Source: Phoebastria nigripes
Taxonomy: Eukaryota; Chordata; Aves; Procellariiformes; Diomedeidae
DNA: 64,000 nucleotides
NCBI GenBank assembly: GCA_035582835.1
Contig: JAYKAV010000778.1
Location: forward strand, 1,518,364 to 1,582,363
Direction of reading: 5' to 3'
The notes under the pieces are model-generated. The model had not been told where the DNA came from and did no database searches. It was given only the letters and a program-made list of their open reading frames with translations. The translations under genes and the position numbers were made by a program. Every line of letters begins with the position of its first letter. The first letter of the stretch is position 1. Positions 63,701 through 64,000 of this stretch are shown here, piece by piece.

Positions 63701-64000
63701 AAGATTGCAGGCCCTTTGCTATCTGTGTTGCAACAGTCTGAACTTCTTTTCAGCCAAAATGTTATCTGTGTGTGAAAGCTTTTTTCCCTCCTGTCAACAA
63801 ATCCACATTGATTGAAGGCTCAGTTTCGTTATACATGCTTAAAACTCTGTTTTACCTTGCAGGTCTACACTGAAGCCATTATGTCGTGAGAACATAGAGA
63901 ACATTATCAGAGAGATAAGAAGTCCTGCAAAGCCATAATTTNTGTGCAGGCTGACATGCTTCAAAAGCACGGACAGGAAAAAAAGGTTTTGATTTTTCTT
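60785..64000. other. AT-rich gene-free DNA to the window end
   Basis: A 78-codon frame at 62412-62648 follows a weak acceptor-like TTTAATTTGCAG but has no recognisable domain. A T/G tract lies at 63309-63354. No gene supported. Confidence 0.4.

Noticed and set aside
20160..64000. RUNX3 distal first exon or any RUNX3 coding exon
   Set aside because: Expected beyond SYF2 by human synteny, but no sequence encoding the conserved N-terminus or Runt domain was found.

Overview
This is a vertebrate genomic window, most likely avian. Four intron-containing genes sit in the first 20 kb in very compact form: TMEM50A spans about 3.6 kb and SYF2 about 2.5 kb, with many introns of only 100-400 bases. I saw no SINE-like repeats, and the flanking non-coding DNA is GC-rich, as on a bird microchromosome. 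The class assignment is inference. The gene identities come from exon-by-exon translation with consistent splice sites and phases.

Layout: (1) 1-4.83 kb, + strand, exons 5-10 of an RH blood-group gene (RHCE/RHD type), cut by the left edge. (2) 7.03-10.56 kb, - strand, complete TMEM50A, tail to tail with RH. (3) 10.6-11.1 kb, a CpG-rich bidirectional promoter with a cluster of NRF-1 palindromes, a TTACGTAA element and a perfect three-unit heat-shock element. (4) 10.9-16.14 kb, + strand, RSRP1, an arginine/serine-rich nuclear protein, with an open frame that continues upstream through two 5' exons. (5) 17.1-19.75 kb, - strand, complete SYF2, a spliceosome component, tail to tail with RSRP1. (6) 20-46 kb, GC-rich DNA with no gene I can support. 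It holds a 21-bp minisatellite, short tandem repeats, an orphan CpG island, a perfect hairpin and several AT-rich islands that look like candidate non-coding regulatory elements. (7) About 46.03-46.08 kb, an abrupt shift in base composition at a (TTTA)n / poly-C / poly-A tract. (8) 46-64 kb, AT-rich DNA with no recognisable gene. It contains a diverged ~125-bp direct duplication and several T/G or A/C low-complexity tracts. Assembly gaps lie at 34721-35375 and 50843-51407, both flanked by T homopolymers.

The order RH - TMEM50A - RSRP1 - SYF2 matches the mammalian RH locus, but with a single RH copy and nothing between TMEM50A and RSRP1, as expected of the arrangement before the RHD/RHCE duplication. 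SYF2 points towards RSRP1, which differs from the human arrangement as I remember it. RUNX3 lies beyond SYF2 in human, so the gene-free 20-64 kb may belong to its regulatory landscape, but I found no RUNX3 exon. I found no convincing novel biological system. The most testable points are the RSRP1 N-terminal extension, the promoter elements, the duplicated element and the composition junction.
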